Shown: positions 34,460 through 44,161 of the stretch, piece after piece | How the letters are laid out: each line of letters starts with the position of its first letter | How positions within the stretch are numbered: the first letter of the stretch is position 1 | Assembly (NCBI RefSeq): GCF_000518205.1 | Contig: NZ_JADD01000003.1 | Coordinates: 62,001 to 126,000 of the forward strand | Reading direction: 5' to 3' | Source of the DNA: Hutsoniella sourekii ATCC 700629 | Lineage (GTDB): Bacteria > Bacillota > Bacilli > Lactobacillales > Aerococcaceae | Length of the DNA stretch: 64,000 bases | Notes under the pieces: model-generated | Told to the model about the DNA's origin: nothing | Databases searched by the model: none | What the model saw: only the letters and a program-made list of their open reading frames with translations | Program-made: the position numbers and the translations under genes

Positions 34460-35716
34460 ATGAAAGCAGAAATTATCGCTGTGGGCACTGAATTGTTAAT
34501 GGGCTATACTGTTAATACTAATTCTAGCGATATTGCTAAGAAGCTACTAGAAATTGGTATCGGAACTTACTATCAACAAGTGGTAGGTGATAATCCTGAT
34601 CGGATGCGTGAAGCAATTGAACTAGCTTCCAGCCGGTCAAACTTAATTATTTTAACGGGTGGCTTGGGCCCGACTCAAGACGATATTACTAAGGATGTCT
34701 TAGCAGATTATCTGGAAGAAACATTGATTGAGGACGACCAGCAAATAGAAAAAATTAATACTTATTTTGCTGAAAGAGGGAGAAAACCAACCTCTAACAA
34801 CTTCCGCCAAGGTCTAACCATATCAAATGGTCTAACTCTAGATAATGAAGCAGGTCTTGCCTGTGGCTTCGCTTACACAAATCAAAAAGATCAAATGTAT
34901 GTGGTTCTTCCAGGTCCTCCTTTTGAGATGAATGAGGTTCTGCAAAAAGAATTGCTCCCCCTACTTAAGGAGAAAAATGCTAGTCATGAAATTATTGATT
35001 CCTTGTATTTAAATTTTCACCAGATAGGCGAATCAAATGTGGCTGATCGACTAGATCATTTGATTGCTGAACAATCTAATCCAACCTTGGCTATCTATGC
35101 TCAACCAAGAAAAGTCACCGTTCGGGTTACAGCAAGCGGAAAGGATCAAGAGTCAGTTGACAGACTAAATCAATCAATGGCCCAAGAAGTATTGACAATC
35201 CTTTCCGAATATTTTATTGGTTATGGCGAAGAGCAATCCATTGAAAAGTATTTAGTTGAATTTTTAGCTGAAAAAAAATTGACACTTGCTGCCGCGGAAA
35301 GTTTAACCAGTGGATTAGTAATGGAATCCTTGTCCCGCGTACCCGGCGCCTCAAAGGTATTATATGGAGGCATGGTAACCTATCAAACGCCCTCAAAGGT
35401 TCATTTGCTGGGTGTGCCGCAAGACTTAATCAATGAATATACCGTGGTTAGTCATGAAGTAGCCCAATCCATGGCACAAGCTATCCAAATGAAAGCCCAA
35501 ACGGATTTTGGTCTAGCCCTCACTGGGGTAGCAGGACCGGATCCGCTAGAAGGCTCTCAACCAGGAACGGTTTTTATTGCGATTGCTCAAAAGGGCTATC
35601 CTACTGTTTCTAAGGAATTAACGATTACCGGCCGACCAAGACAAGTCGTTAAAGATGTAGCCAAGACAGAAATATTAACCTACCTAAAAGATTTAGTTGA
35701 AAACAGAGAAAATTAG
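34460..35716 (+). CDS. cinA: CinA family protein (nicotinamide-nucleotide amidase)
   Basis: A 418-residue two-domain protein. The N-terminal MoaB/COG1058 domain has AEIIAVGTELLMGYTVNTN and LTGGLGPTQDDITKD. The C-terminal CinA deamidase domain (about 255-410) has LAAAESLTSGLV, YGGMVTYQTPSK and ALTGVAGPDPLEGSQPGTVFIA. It recycles pyridine nucleotides, and in streptococci it is induced with recA during competence. AGGGGG precedes the ATG. The LexA box of recA overlaps its stop codon. Confidence 0.93.
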   Translation: MKAEIIAVGTELLMGYTVNTNSSDIAKKLLEIGIGTYYQQVVGDNPDRMREAIELASSRSNLIILTGGLGPTQDDITKDVLADYLEETLIEDDQQIEKINTYFAERGRKPTSNNFRQGLTISNGLTLDNEAGLACGFAYTNQKDQMYVVLPGPPFEMNEVLQKELLPLLKEKNASHEIIDSLYLNFHQIGESNVADRLDHLIAEQSNPTLAIYAQPRKVTVRVTASGKDQESVDRLNQSMAQEVLTILSEYFIGYGEEQSIEKYLVEFLAEKKLTLAAAESLTSGLVMESLSRVPGASKVLYGGMVTYQTPSKVHLLGVPQDLINEYTVVSHEVAQSMAQAIQMKAQTDFGLALTGVAGPDPLEGSQPGTVFIAIAQKGYPTVSKELTITGRPRQVVKDVAKTEILTYLKDLVENREN

Positions 35717-35727
35717 AACATACGTTC
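35716..35727. promoter_or_regulatory. LexA/SOS box of recA
   Basis: GAACATACGTTC matches the Gram-positive SOS consensus GAAC-N4-GTTC with both half-sites perfect. It begins at the last base of the cinA stop and lies just upstream of the recA promoter, where LexA would repress until DNA damage. The cinA gene itself would not be under this box. Confidence 0.9.
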
Positions 35728-35732
35728 CCTTT

Positions 35733-35763
35733 TTGCTTGCTTATTAGTTAGTATAAGTATAAA
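35733..35763 (+). promoter_or_regulatory. Promoter region of recA
   Basis: A -35-like TTGCTT (35733-35738) is followed by TATAAG (35752) and TATAAA (35758-35763). The latter gives a 19-bp spacer and the overlapping second TTGCTT (35737-35742) gives 15, so the exact pair is uncertain. The start site lies within about 40 bases of the SOS box. Confidence 0.5.
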
Positions 35764-35794
35764 ATGAAATAGAACTACGAATCGGAGGTAAATT

Positions 35795-36850
35795 ATGGCT
35801 GATAAAGAAAGACAAAAAGCCTTAGATATGGCTTTAAAAAATATAGAAAAAAACTTTGGTAAGGGAGCCATTATGAAGTTGGGTGATAAGAGTGATACCC
35901 AAATTTCAACTGTTCCATCCGGATCTTTAGCACTGGATGTTGCCTTAGGAGTTGGAGGTTACCCAAGAGGTCGGATTATCGAGTGTTATGGACCCGAATC
36001 TTCAGGTAAGACGACTGTTGCCCTTCATGCGATCGCTGAGGTGCAGAAGAATGGTGGGGTGGCGGCTTTTATTGATGCTGAACACGCCTTAGACCCAGAA
36101 TATGCTAAAAATTTGGGGGTCAACATTGATGAATTGCTTCTATCTCAACCGGATACAGGCGAGCAAGGACTTGAAATTGCCGATGCACTTGTTGCTTCCG
36201 GTGCGATTGATATTATCGTTATTGACTCTGTAGCTGCTCTAGTTCCTCGAGCAGAAATTGAAGGAGAGATGGGAGATGCCCACGTTGGTCTTCAAGCACG
36301 TTTAATGTCTCAAGCTTTGCGTAAACTATCTGGAGCCGTAAATAAGACTAAGACAATCTGTTTCTTCATTAACCAAATCCGGGAAAAAGTTGGTATTATG
36401 TTTGGTAATCCTGAAACAACGCCTGGTGGGCGCGCTTTGAAGTTCTACTCAACGATCCGGTTGGAAGTCAGAAGAGCTGAAACAATTAAAGACTCAGGTC
36501 AGATGATTGGAAATCGTACTCGAATTAAAGTGGTCAAAAACAAGGTCGCTCCTCCATTTAGAGAAGCCATGGTCGATATTATATATGGCCAAGGAATCTC
36601 ACAAGAAGGTGAACTTGTTGATATGGCTGCGGATATCGATGTTATTAAAAAAGCTGGATCCTGGTATTCATACGGTGAAGAAAGGATTGGACAAGGCCGA
36701 GAGAGTGCTAAACAATTCCTGATTGATAATCCGGAAATCAAAAAGATTGTCGAACAAAAGGTGCGGGCTCATTATAATATTGGTGAAGAGGTTGAAGATG
36801 AACAAGCAGAAGAGTCAGCCGAAGAAGCAACGCAATTAGAATTAGACTAA
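35795..36850 (+). CDS. recA: Recombinase RecA
   Basis: A 351-residue RecA of normal length. Walker A is GPESSGKTT, loop L1 follows [23 protein letters not shown], loop L2 contains [16 protein letters not shown], and the acidic tail ([17 protein letters not shown]) is typical. It forms filaments on single-stranded DNA for homologous repair and stimulates LexA self-cleavage. TCGGAGGT precedes the ATG. It is monocistronic between the SOS-controlled promoter and a hairpin at 36856. Confidence 0.98.
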   Translation: MADKERQKALDMALKNIEKNFGKGAIMKLGDKSDTQISTVPSGSLALDVALGVGGYPRGRIIECYGPESSGKTTVALHAIAEVQKNGGVAAFIDAEHALDPEYAKNLGVNIDELLLSQPDTGEQGLEIADALVASGAIDIIVIDSVAALVPRAEIEGEMGDAHVGLQARLMSQALRKLSGAVNKTKTICFFINQIREKVGIMFGNPETTPGGRALKFYSTIRLEVRRAETIKDSGQMIGNRTRIKVVKNKVAPPFREAMVDIIYGQGISQEGELVDMAADIDVIKKAGSWYSYGEERIGQGRESAKQFLIDNPEIKKIVEQKVRAHYNIGEEVEDEQAEESAEEATQLELD

Positions 36851-36855
36851 TATGA

Positions 36856-36890
36856 AAGCTAGTTTGGGACTTCCTAGACTAGCTTATTTA
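36856..36890 (+). terminator. Probable terminator of recA
   Basis: AAGCTAGT (36856-36863) and ACTAGCTT (36878-36885) pair, with partial inner pairing of GGGA and TTCC, followed by the weak T-tract TTATTTA. Confidence 0.65.
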
Positions 36891-36946
36891 AATAATTCGC
36901 TCAAAGCTATCAAAGCGATCATCGATTGATTTCACTTAGTAATTCA

Positions 36947-36975
36947 TTGACTAATTTTAAATTAAAAAGTATGAT
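36947..36975 (+). promoter_or_regulatory. Promoter of rny
   Basis: TTGACT (36947-36952) and TATGAT (36970-36975) are separated by a 17-bp A/T-rich spacer. The transcript would start near 36982, leaving a leader of about 65 bases. Confidence 0.8.
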
Positions 36976-37046
36976 AGTCTTATGTAGAAATACATAGCTA
37001 AATATCCAATTTAAAAATTATTCAATATAGATTCGGAGGTGAATTT

Positions 37047-38606
37047 ATGGACTTTATGTCAATTGCCTTCGTGATCGTTGCATTGATTATTGGGATAGTT
37101 GTTGGCTTTCTTATTAAGAATATTTCAGATAAAAACCAAATTGATAATGCTAGAAATAATGCTGAAACTATTGTAGATGATGCGATTAAGCAAGCACAAT
37201 CATTGAAGCGGGAAGCTTTATTTGAAGCGAAGGAAGAAAATTTAAAGTACCGTAATGAAATAGAAGAAGAGTTAAAAGAACGACGAATGGAAGTGTCTCG
37301 TTCCGAACAACGTTTGATTCAAAAGGAAGAACACTTAGATACAAAAAGTAATACTTTGGATCAACGCGAATTGAATATGGAAACCAAAGAACAGGATCTT
37401 CTTGAAAGAGCTAATCATCTTGAACAACGAGGTCAAGAAGTTGAGGCGCTCATCTCTAAGCAAGAGGAAGAACTTGAACGGGTTGCCATGATGTCTAGAG
37501 AAGAAGCGCGTCAGACGATTATGTTAGAAGCAAAGGTTGAACTAGACAATGATTTAGCAGTGATGGTTCGGGACCGAGAACAAGAAGCCAAAGAAGAGGC
37601 CACTCGTAAAGCTAAAGATATTATTTTAGCAGCAGTTCAAAAGACATCAGTAGATGTTGTAACAGATAATACGGTATCCGTTGTTCACTTACCTAATGAC
37701 GATATGAAAGGTCGGATCATTGGGCGAGAGGGACGAAATATTCGTACTTTTGAAAGTTTAACTGGAATTGATTTGATCATTGATGATACTCCAGATACAG
37801 TCGTATTAAGTGGATTTGATCCGATACGTAGAGAAATTGCTAAGATTGCACTTGAAAAATTAATTCAAGATGGGCGTATTCACCCAGCTAGAATTGAAGA
37901 GATGGTTGAACGAGCTCGCAAAGAAATTGATGAGAAGATTCGCGAAATGGGCGAAGAAGCTATTTTTGAGTTAGGCATTCATTCGATGCATCCTGATTTA
38001 ATCAAGATAGTTGGTCGCTTGGCCTACCGAACTTCATACGGTCAAAATGTATTGAAACATAGTATCGAAGTTGCAAAATTAGCTGGCTATATTGCGAGTG
38101 AATTTGGAGAAGATACGAATATGGCTAAGCGAGCGGGGCTCCTACATGACTTAGGTAAGGCATTAGATTACGAAGTGGAAGGAACCCATGTGGAAATTGG
38201 TGCTGAAATTGCAAGACGTTATAAAGAAAACGAAACTGTAATCAATGCGATAGCTTCACACCATGGTGATATTCCTGCAACCAATGCCATTTCGGTTATT
38301 GTTGCTACAGCTGACGCCTTGTCTGCTGCCAGACCGGGTGCTAGAAGTGAATCTCTTGAAAATTATATTCATCGTTTACAACAGTTAGAAGAAATTTCGA
38401 ACAGTTTTGATGGAGTCGATCATAGTTACGCAATTCAAGCGGGCCGTGAGTTGAGAGTTATTGTTGAACCGAATAAGATCAATGATCCACAAGCAGCGAA
38501 ATTAGCTTACCATATTAAGAAACGTATTGAATCTGAAATGAACTATCCAGGTAATGTGAAAGTAACGGTCATTCGTGAGACAAGAGCGATTGAAGTTGCT
38601 AAATAA
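37047..38606 (+). CDS. rny: Ribonuclease Y
   Basis: A 519-residue membrane-tethered endoribonuclease. An N-terminal helix (about 5-24) is followed by a long coiled coil (about 30-200), a KH domain with [16 protein letters not shown], and an HD domain with [22 protein letters not shown] and SHHGDIPA. It starts decay of many mRNAs in Firmicutes as part of the degradosome-like network. GGAGGTGA precedes the ATG. The recA-rny adjacency is conserved across the phylum. Confidence 0.97.
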   Translation: MDFMSIAFVIVALIIGIVVGFLIKNISDKNQIDNARNNAETIVDDAIKQAQSLKREALFEAKEENLKYRNEIEEELKERRMEVSRSEQRLIQKEEHLDTKSNTLDQRELNMETKEQDLLERANHLEQRGQEVEALISKQEEELERVAMMSREEARQTIMLEAKVELDNDLAVMVRDREQEAKEEATRKAKDIILAAVQKTSVDVVTDNTVSVVHLPNDDMKGRIIGREGRNIRTFESLTGIDLIIDDTPDTVVLSGFDPIRREIAKIALEKLIQDGRIHPARIEEMVERARKEIDEKIREMGEEAIFELGIHSMHPDLIKIVGRLAYRTSYGQNVLKHSIEVAKLAGYIASEFGEDTNMAKRAGLLHDLGKALDYEVEGTHVEIGAEIARRYKENETVINAIASHHGDIPATNAISVIVATADALSAARPGARSESLENYIHRLQQLEEISNSFDGVDHSYAIQAGRELRVIVEPNKINDPQAAKLAYHIKKRIESEMNYPGNVKVTVIRETRAIEVAK

Positions 38607-38612
38607 GAAATT

Positions 38613-38642
38613 AATACCAGGCTTCAGCCTGGTATTTTATTA
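38613..38642 (+). terminator. Terminator of rny
   Basis: AATACCAGGCT (38613-38623) and AGCCTGGTATT (38626-38636) form a tight 11-bp stem, followed by TTTTATTATT. Confidence 0.9.
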
Positions 38643-38690
38643 TTTAAGGGGGTAGCTAGCTTTAATTAAGGGATAAAGAGTGGCTTTATC

Positions 38691-38719
38691 TTTATTTCAA
38701 AAGAAAAAACCACTATAAT
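38691..38719 (+). promoter_or_regulatory. Promoter of the PerM-like gene
   Basis: A perfect -10 TATAAT (38714-38719) lies 17 bp after a weak -35 TTTATT (38691-38696), about 30 bases before the start codon. Confidence 0.6.
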
Positions 38720-38749
38720 TTATTTAATACATTAGAAAGAGGTGATTAT

Positions 38750-39901
38750 TTGAATCATTGGAGACAATTAGATCGATTAATCATGAAATATTTGCTCATT
38801 GCGGGCGTCATTATTCTATTGGTTTTAAAGTTTGACTGGATTAGGCAATGGTTAGATAAAGTTGTTATTATCCTTAGTCCGATTCTTATTGGAGCAGGAA
38901 TGGCTTATATCCTAAATATTTTGATGGTCTTCTTTGAAAAGTATTATTTCCCTGAAAGCGAAGAGGATTGGGTAGAGAAAACTCGACGGCCGGTGGCTAT
39001 TACTTTAGCAATTATTGTGGTAGCAATGACAGTTGTAATCGTGATGAGCTTAATTATTCCGCAATTAATTTCAGTTATTCAAGAATTTATTCGAATCATT
39101 CCATTAGTCCTTAATCAATTGCAAATGTGGTTGAATAAGAACCGAGAATTGATTCCGGTTATTGGGGATTATATTGGACAAATTGATTTTAATTGGCAAC
39201 AAATTGTAAGAAGAGCGATTAACTTAATCAATAATATGACTGGAAATTTAATTGGAACAACCCTTTCTACAGTAACCTCTCTATTTAGCTTCTTGGTTAA
39301 CTTTTTATTATCTTTGATGTTTGCTATTTATTTACTAGTATCAAAAGAAAAATTAGGCAAGCAATTCAAACGATTTTTGAGTGCTTATACTCAACCTAAG
39401 TGGAACAAACGGATTCTCTATGTCTTAGATGTTCTTGATTATTCCTTTTCAAACTTTATTACTGGAGAAGTTATTGAAGCATTTATTCTTGGAAGTATGG
39501 TAACAGTAGGAATGTGGATCTTTCAATTTCCATATGCAACTATGATCGGAGCCTTAACAGGGTTCACTGCCTTGATACCAATTATTGGTGCCTATCTATC
39601 TGGGGCGGTAGGTTTCTTGCTGATTTTTGTGCAGTCTCCGCTTCAAGCTTTAGCCTTCTTAGTTTTTATCCTGGTTGTTCAACAAATTGAAGGTAATTTG
39701 ATCTATCCTCGAGTGGTTGGTAATTCGATTGGTCTACCATCTATATGGGTTCTTGCTTCAATTACAGTTGGCGGTGGTTTGTGGGGCGTGATGGGTATGC
39801 TTTTAGGTGTTCCTATTGCTTCGGCACTTTACAAACTCTTGCAAAATAATATTCGATATCGCGAAAGAGCAGGCAAAATGAACGAGCAGATTGAAGCTTA
39901 G
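38750..39901 (+). CDS. AI-2E/PerM family transporter
   Basis: A 383-residue membrane protein with seven or eight helices. The family signature regions include LSPILIGAGMAYILN near the N terminus and, at the C-terminal side, FPYATMIGALTGFTALIPIIGAYLSG and VVQQIEGNLIYPRVVGNSIGLPSIWVL. Members export small molecules or sodium ions; the name AI-2 exporter should not be taken as a proven function. The start is TTG at 38750, 3 bases after AAAGAGGTGA. It is not obviously cotranscribed with rpsB, which has its own promoter. Confidence 0.85.
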   Translation: MNHWRQLDRLIMKYLLIAGVIILLVLKFDWIRQWLDKVVIILSPILIGAGMAYILNILMVFFEKYYFPESEEDWVEKTRRPVAITLAIIVVAMTVVIVMSLIIPQLISVIQEFIRIIPLVLNQLQMWLNKNRELIPVIGDYIGQIDFNWQQIVRRAINLINNMTGNLIGTTLSTVTSLFSFLVNFLLSLMFAIYLLVSKEKLGKQFKRFLSAYTQPKWNKRILYVLDVLDYSFSNFITGEVIEAFILGSMVTVGMWIFQFPYATMIGALTGFTALIPIIGAYLSGAVGFLLIFVQSPLQALAFLVFILVVQQIEGNLIYPRVVGNSIGLPSIWVLASITVGGGLWGVMGMLLGVPIASALYKLLQNNIRYRERAGKMNEQIEA

Positions 39902-39932
39902 GAGAATATTTAGATAAAGCGACTTTACCGTC

Positions 39933-39961
39933 TTGCTTTTTGCCAGTGCTTCATGTAAGAT
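39933..39961 (+). promoter_or_regulatory. Promoter of rpsB
   Basis: TTGCTT (39933-39938), a 17-bp spacer and TAAGAT (39956-39961) predict a start near 39968. The leader would be about 112 bases long. Confidence 0.6.
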
Positions 39962-39987
39962 AATAGACGGTATTAAACCAAAACACA

Positions 39988-40050
39988 CGCTTGTTGGATA
40001 ACTCTTAAGGTGCTTTCTCACGGGAGTTTAAGAGCTAGGCGAAGCAAGCG
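39988..40050 (+). ncRNA. Structured leader of rpsB, candidate S2 autoregulatory RNA
   Basis: CGCTTG (39988-39993) pairs with CAAGCG (40045-40050), enclosing a second helix CTCTTAA (40002-40008) with TTAAGAG (40028-40034). Inside it GTG and CAC can pair. The outer helix ends just before GGAGG at 40051-40055 and the second GGAGG at 40068-40072. Ribosomal protein operons often carry such leaders for feedback by their own product. Control by S2 is inferred from position only. Confidence 0.5.
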
Positions 40051-40079
40051 GAGGAAAAAAACCAAATGGAGGAATTATA

Positions 40080-40850
40080 ATGTCAGTAATCTCAATGAAA
40101 CAGTTATTAGAAGCCGGTGTCCACTTTGGTCACCAAACACGTCGTTGGAATCCAAAAATGAAGAAATATATCTTCACAGAGCGTAATGGTATCTACATTA
40201 TCGACCTACAAAAAACCGTTAAATTAGTAGATGATGCATACAATTTTGTGCGTGATCAAGCGGCTGATGGAGCTGTCGTTTTATTCGTAGGAACTAAGAA
40301 ACAAGCTCAACAATCAATTGAAGAACAAGCTAAACGTGCAGGTCAATACTATGTTAACCACCGTTGGTTAGGTGGTCTATTGACTAACTGGGAAACAATT
40401 CAAACAAGTATCAAGCGTCTTAAAGAAATTGAAAAAATGGAAGAAGACGGTATGTTTGAAGTATTACCAAACCTTGAAGTTCTTGAATTGCGCAAGGAAT
40501 TAGAGCGTCTCGAACGTAACTTAGGTGGTATTAAAGATATGCCACGTAAACCAGACGTAATCTACATCGTTGATCCTCGTAAAGAACATATTGCGATCAA
40601 CGAAGCTAAGAAACTTCAAATTCCAGTCGTAGCAATGGTGGATACTAACTGTGATCCGGATGTTGTAGACTATGTTATCCCTTCAAACGATGATGCGATC
40701 CGTGCTATCAAGCTAATTACACAAGCTATGGCTGATGCAGTTATCGAAGGTAACCAAGGTCAAAGTCAAGATGCTGGTGAAGAAGAACAATCTGATAAAG
40801 AGTTCTTTGATAACTTATTCGATTCAGAAGAAGAAGCTGGCCAAGAATAA
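40080..40850 (+). CDS. rpsB: 30S ribosomal protein S2
   Basis: A 256-residue S2. The start [28 protein letters not shown] and the segments [13 protein letters not shown] and [22 protein letters not shown] are diagnostic. The end is an acidic tail ([26 protein letters not shown]). S2 joins the back of the small subunit late in assembly. ATGGAGGAATTATA precedes the ATG. tsf follows after a terminator, the conserved rpsB-tsf order. Confidence 0.98.
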   Translation: MSVISMKQLLEAGVHFGHQTRRWNPKMKKYIFTERNGIYIIDLQKTVKLVDDAYNFVRDQAADGAVVLFVGTKKQAQQSIEEQAKRAGQYYVNHRWLGGLLTNWETIQTSIKRLKEIEKMEEDGMFEVLPNLEVLELRKELERLERNLGGIKDMPRKPDVIYIVDPRKEHIAINEAKKLQIPVVAMVDTNCDPDVVDYVIPSNDDAIRAIKLITQAMADAVIEGNQGQSQDAGEEEQSDKEFFDNLFDSEEEAGQE

Positions 40851-40865
40851 TCGAATTATAAATGT

Positions 40866-40927
40866 AACTGACTTAATTCAGGCTATCAACAGGGACTGAC
40901 CTTGGACCTGTATTAAGTCAGTTTTTT
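40866..40927 (+). terminator. Terminator/attenuator between rpsB and tsf
   Basis: AACTGACTTAAT-T-CAGG (40866-40882) pairs with CCTG-T-ATTAAGTCAGTT (40907-40923), with one T-T mismatch and a 24-base loop, then runs into TTTTTT. It should lower the amount of tsf mRNA relative to rpsB mRNA. Confidence 0.8.
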
Positions 40928-40961
40928 GTTAAATGACTTAAAATTTGAGGAGGAGTATTGA

Positions 40962-41840
40962 ATGGCAAAAATTTCTGCTAAACAAGTAAAAGAGTTGCGC
41001 GATATGACAGGTGTAGGGATGATGGATGCAAAGAATGCCCTAACCGAAGTTGATGGAGATATGGATAAGGCAGTCGATTTTCTTCGCGAAAAAGGCCTAG
41101 CAAAAGCAGCAAAAAAAGCAGATCGTATTGCAGCTGAAGGTCTAGCTGCTACCTATGTTGATGGAAATACTGCTGCTATTATTGAAGTGAACTCTGAAAC
41201 TGACTTCGTAGCTAAAAACGCAGAATTCCAAAATTATGTTAAAGTTATTGCTGAAGCCGTTGCTAAAAACAAACCAGCTAATATGGATGAAGCCTTAGCC
41301 TTAGAAGTGGATGGCCAATCAATTGCTGATTTAGTGACAGAAGCCACCAATAAAATCGGTGAAAAGATTTCATTCCGCCGTTTTGAATTATTGGAAAAAT
41401 CAGATGATGATGCTTTCGGTGAATATTTACATAATGGTGGCTTGATTGCTGCTCTTACTTTAGTGGAAGGAACCACGGACTCTGATTTAGCTCGTGACAT
41501 TACGATGCACGTTGCTGCTATTAATCCTCGTTATGTTAATCGTGATGAAGTTCCTGAGGATGTATATAATAAAGAGGAAGAAATTCAAAAAGAAATCGCC
41601 TTAAACGAAGGCAAGCCTGAAAATATCGTTGAAAAAATGATTAAGGGTCGTATGAATAAGTTCCTATCTGAAATTAGCTTAACGGAACAACCTTTCATCA
41701 AAGATGGTGACCAAACAGTTGGTCAATATGCCGCTAGCAAGAATGGTACCGTAACAAAATTTGTTCGTTACCAAGTTGGTGAAGGTATGGAAAAACGTGA
41801 AGAAGATTTCGCAGCAGAAGTTGCTTCACAAATGAAATAA
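40962..41840 (+). CDS. tsf: Elongation factor Ts
   Basis: A 292-residue nucleotide exchange factor for EF-Tu. The N-terminal UBA-like domain [21 protein letters not shown] is followed by the TDFVAKN motif in [15 protein letters not shown]. It has the usual length of Firmicutes EF-Ts. GGAGGAG precedes the ATG, which stands downstream of the rpsB terminator. A second terminator follows the gene. Confidence 0.98.
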   Translation: MAKISAKQVKELRDMTGVGMMDAKNALTEVDGDMDKAVDFLREKGLAKAAKKADRIAAEGLAATYVDGNTAAIIEVNSETDFVAKNAEFQNYVKVIAEAVAKNKPANMDEALALEVDGQSIADLVTEATNKIGEKISFRRFELLEKSDDDAFGEYLHNGGLIAALTLVEGTTDSDLARDITMHVAAINPRYVNRDEVPEDVYNKEEEIQKEIALNEGKPENIVEKMIKGRMNKFLSEISLTEQPFIKDGDQTVGQYAASKNGTVTKFVRYQVGEGMEKREEDFAAEVASQMK

Positions 41841-41847
41841 TTTATTT

Positions 41848-41871
41848 GCCCCAGTTACTGGGGCTTTTTTT
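41848..41871 (+). terminator. Terminator between tsf and pyrH
   Basis: GCCCCAGT (41848-41855) pairs with ACTGGGGC (41857-41864), followed by seven T. The very short loop and long T-tract make a strong intrinsic terminator. The pyrH ribosome binding site starts about 20 bases later. Confidence 0.9.
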
Positions 41872-41909
41872 AGGGAATGTTAGGATTACAAAGAAGGGGA
41901 GTGGCTTTT

Positions 41910-42629
41910 TTGCAACCGAAGTACAAGCGCGTTGTTTTGAAATTAAGTGGAGAAGCTATTGCAGGGAGTAAAGGCTTTGGATTGGATCCAGCTACCATCC
42001 AAATGATGGCTCAAGAAATCAAGGATATTTATGATTTAGGAGTCGAGATTGCTATTGTCGTAGGTGGCGGTAATATCTGGCGAGGATCAACAGGTGAAGA
42101 GATGGGTATGGAACGTGCTCAAGCTGATTATATGGGCATGTTAGCAACGATTATGAATGCTTTAGGTCTTCAAGATGTTCTTGAAAATAATGATGTTCCA
42201 ACCCGTGTGCAAACTTCCATTGAGATGCGTCAAATAGCTGAACCATATATTCGTCGTAAAGCGATTCGCCATCTGGAAAAAGATCGTGTGGTTATCTTTG
42301 CTGGTGGTACAGGGAACCCTTATTTTACGACTGATACGACGGCAGCCCTGAGAGCCGCTGAGATTAATGCTGACGTTATTTTAATGGCTAAAAATAATGT
42401 CGATGGGGTCTATGATTCAGATCCATCTATCAACAAAGAAGCGATTAAATATGAAAATCTAACCCATCTTGATGTTATTGCCAAAGGGCTAAAAGTGATG
42501 GATGCGACAGCTAGCTCCCTAAGTATGGATAATGACATTCCTCTAGTTGTTTTCAATTTAAACGAGCCCGGAAATATTCGACGAGTGGTATTAGGCGAAA
42601 ATATCGGAACGACTGTTTCTAGGGACTAG
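41910..42629 (+). CDS. pyrH: Uridylate kinase
   Basis: A 239-residue hexameric UMP kinase of the amino-acid-kinase fold, making UDP for nucleotide and cell-wall sugar synthesis. Motifs are [44 protein letters not shown] and [15 protein letters not shown] choose the TTG at 41910 because AAGGGGAG lies 8 bases upstream and the product then begins [16 protein letters not shown]. The ATG-led frame at 41877 has no site and starts within the terminator tail. Confidence 0.95.
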   Translation: MQPKYKRVVLKLSGEAIAGSKGFGLDPATIQMMAQEIKDIYDLGVEIAIVVGGGNIWRGSTGEEMGMERAQADYMGMLATIMNALGLQDVLENNDVPTRVQTSIEMRQIAEPYIRRKAIRHLEKDRVVIFAGGTGNPYFTTDTTAALRAAEINADVILMAKNNVDGVYDSDPSINKEAIKYENLTHLDVIAKGLKVMDATASSLSMDNDIPLVVFNLNEPGNIRRVVLGENIGTTVSRD

Positions 42630-42651
42630 TAGAGTGATTTATCGGGAAAAA

Positions 42652-42662
42652 TTTGCTATAAT
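42652..42662 (+). promoter_or_regulatory. Extended -10 promoter of frr
   Basis: TTTGCTATAAT has a perfect -10 (42657-42662) with a TGC extension. A second TATAAT occurs 13 bases downstream at 42670-42675. The -35 is weak. Confidence 0.65.
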
Positions 42663-42697
42663 TAATCTAATATAATCACATCAAGGAGGATTTATTT

Positions 42698-43258
42698 ATG
42701 TCAGCTGACCAGTTATTACCCAAAACAAAAGACCGTATGCAGAAATCAGTTGAGGCTTATCGTCGTGAAGTAGCTACTATTCGTGCTGGTAGAGCAAATG
42801 CTAGTATTTTAGACCGAGTTCAAGTGGAATATTATGGGGTGCCTACGCCATTAAATCAGTTAGCAAGCATTACGATTCCAGAAGCTAGAATGTTGGTCAT
42901 TTCACCTTACGATAAATCAAGTTTAGGCGAAATCGAAAAAGCTATCCAAAAAAGTGATGTGGGAATCACACCAAACAATGACGGTGACGTCATTCGATTA
43001 GTAATTCCGGCTTTAACGACAGACAGACGTAAGGAATTAGTTAAGGTAGTTAGTCAAGAGCAAGAAAATGCTAAGATTAGCATCCGTAATATTCGTCGAG
43101 ATATGATTGATGAAGCGAAAAAACTTGAAAAAAATAACGAATTAACTGAAGATGATCTTCGTCAAGCTGAAGAAGATATCCAGAAAATCACTGATGATGC
43201 TATCAAACAAGTAGAAGCAATTACAAAAGAAAAAGAAGAAGAAATTATGAATGACTAA
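42698..43258 (+). CDS. frr: Ribosome recycling factor
   Basis: A 186-residue RRF of standard length. It has the central [30 protein letters not shown] segment and the C-terminal helix ending in [16 protein letters not shown]. With EF-G it splits the post-termination ribosome. AAGGAGGA precedes the ATG. pyrH-frr adjacency is conserved, but an own promoter and a terminator allow independent control here. Confidence 0.98.
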   Translation: MSADQLLPKTKDRMQKSVEAYRREVATIRAGRANASILDRVQVEYYGVPTPLNQLASITIPEARMLVISPYDKSSLGEIEKAIQKSDVGITPNNDGDVIRLVIPALTTDRRKELVKVVSQEQENAKISIRNIRRDMIDEAKKLEKNNELTEDDLRQAEEDIQKITDDAIKQVEAITKEKEEEIMND

Positions 43259-43267
43259 TTTTAACTA

Positions 43268-43296
43268 AAGCCAATGCCTGCCATTGGCTTTTTTAT
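43268..43296 (+). terminator. Terminator of frr
   Basis: AAGCCAATG (43268-43276) pairs with CATTGGCTT (43282-43290), loop CCTGC, followed by seven T. Confidence 0.92.
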
Positions 43297-43377
43297 TATG
43301 GATAAATCTAATCGAATAGAGGCTATCAAGTGCTAGGATAAATTATCCGGTAAAAGGGATACTTTTTTCCTCTAGTT

Positions 43378-43386
43378 TGTTATAAT
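43378..43386 (+). promoter_or_regulatory. Extended -10 promoter of uppS
   Basis: TGTTATAAT carries a perfect -10 (43381-43386) and a TGn extension about 30 bases before the uppS ATG. No good -35 is visible. Confidence 0.62.
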
Positions 43387-43419
43387 TAATCAAGTAATCA
43401 ATCATGAAGGAGTCGTTTC

Positions 43420-44142
43420 ATGGATAGAGAATTAAAAATCCCCAATCATGTAGCCATTATAATGGATGGCAATGGCCGTTGGGCTACCAAGCGATTCATG
43501 CCAAGAGTAATGGGCCACCGTAAGGGAGTCGAAGCCATTAAGAGTATCACCATTAAAGCCCATCAATTAGGCATAAAAATATTGACACTTTATGCTTTTT
43601 CCACAGAGAATTGGGCTCGCCCTAAGGAAGAAGTCAATTATTTAATGAACTTGCCAAAAGATTTTTTTACTGACTTTTTACCTCAGATTATGGAAAATAA
43701 TGTAAAGGTTCAAGTAATGGGAGATATCGCTGGTTTACCCGAGTCCACTCATGACATATTAAATAAAGTATTAGACCAGACCAAAGACAATACGGGGTTA
43801 ATCCTAAATTTTGCGATTAATTATGGTAGCCAGCAGGAGATTACCCAGGCAGTTAAAAATATTGCCAAAGAGGTTCAACTGGGTGTGTTAGACTCAGAAG
43901 CAATTGATGAAAATTTAATTGCTGATCATTTAGAAACAAGTCGGTATGGTGATCTAGCCAATCCTGATCTTTTAATTAGGACGAGTGGCGAGTTACGTTT
44001 AAGTAACTTTTTATTGTGGCAATTAGCTTATAGTGAATTTTATTTCACTGATATTTTGTGGCCAGATTTTGATGGACAAGCACTTGAAGAGGCGGTACTT
44101 GCTTACACTCAAAGAGATCGTCGTTTTGGCCGGCTAAAATAA
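43420..44142 (+). CDS. uppS: Undecaprenyl diphosphate synthase (isoprenyl transferase)
   Basis: A 240-residue cis-prenyltransferase making the C55 lipid carrier for peptidoglycan and teichoic acid assembly. Visible motifs are [14 protein letters not shown] (catalytic Asp), [17 protein letters not shown] and the C-terminal [30 protein letters not shown] precedes the ATG. It opens a run with cdsA, rseP and polC. Confidence 0.97.
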   Translation: MDRELKIPNHVAIIMDGNGRWATKRFMPRVMGHRKGVEAIKSITIKAHQLGIKILTLYAFSTENWARPKEEVNYLMNLPKDFFTDFLPQIMENNVKVQVMGDIAGLPESTHDILNKVLDQTKDNTGLILNFAINYGSQQEITQAVKNIAKEVQLGVLDSEAIDENLIADHLETSRYGDLANPDLLIRTSGELRLSNFLLWQLAYSEFYFTDILWPDFDGQALEEAVLAYTQRDRRFGRLK

Positions 44143-44161
44143 TTTAATTAAGGAGCATAAT

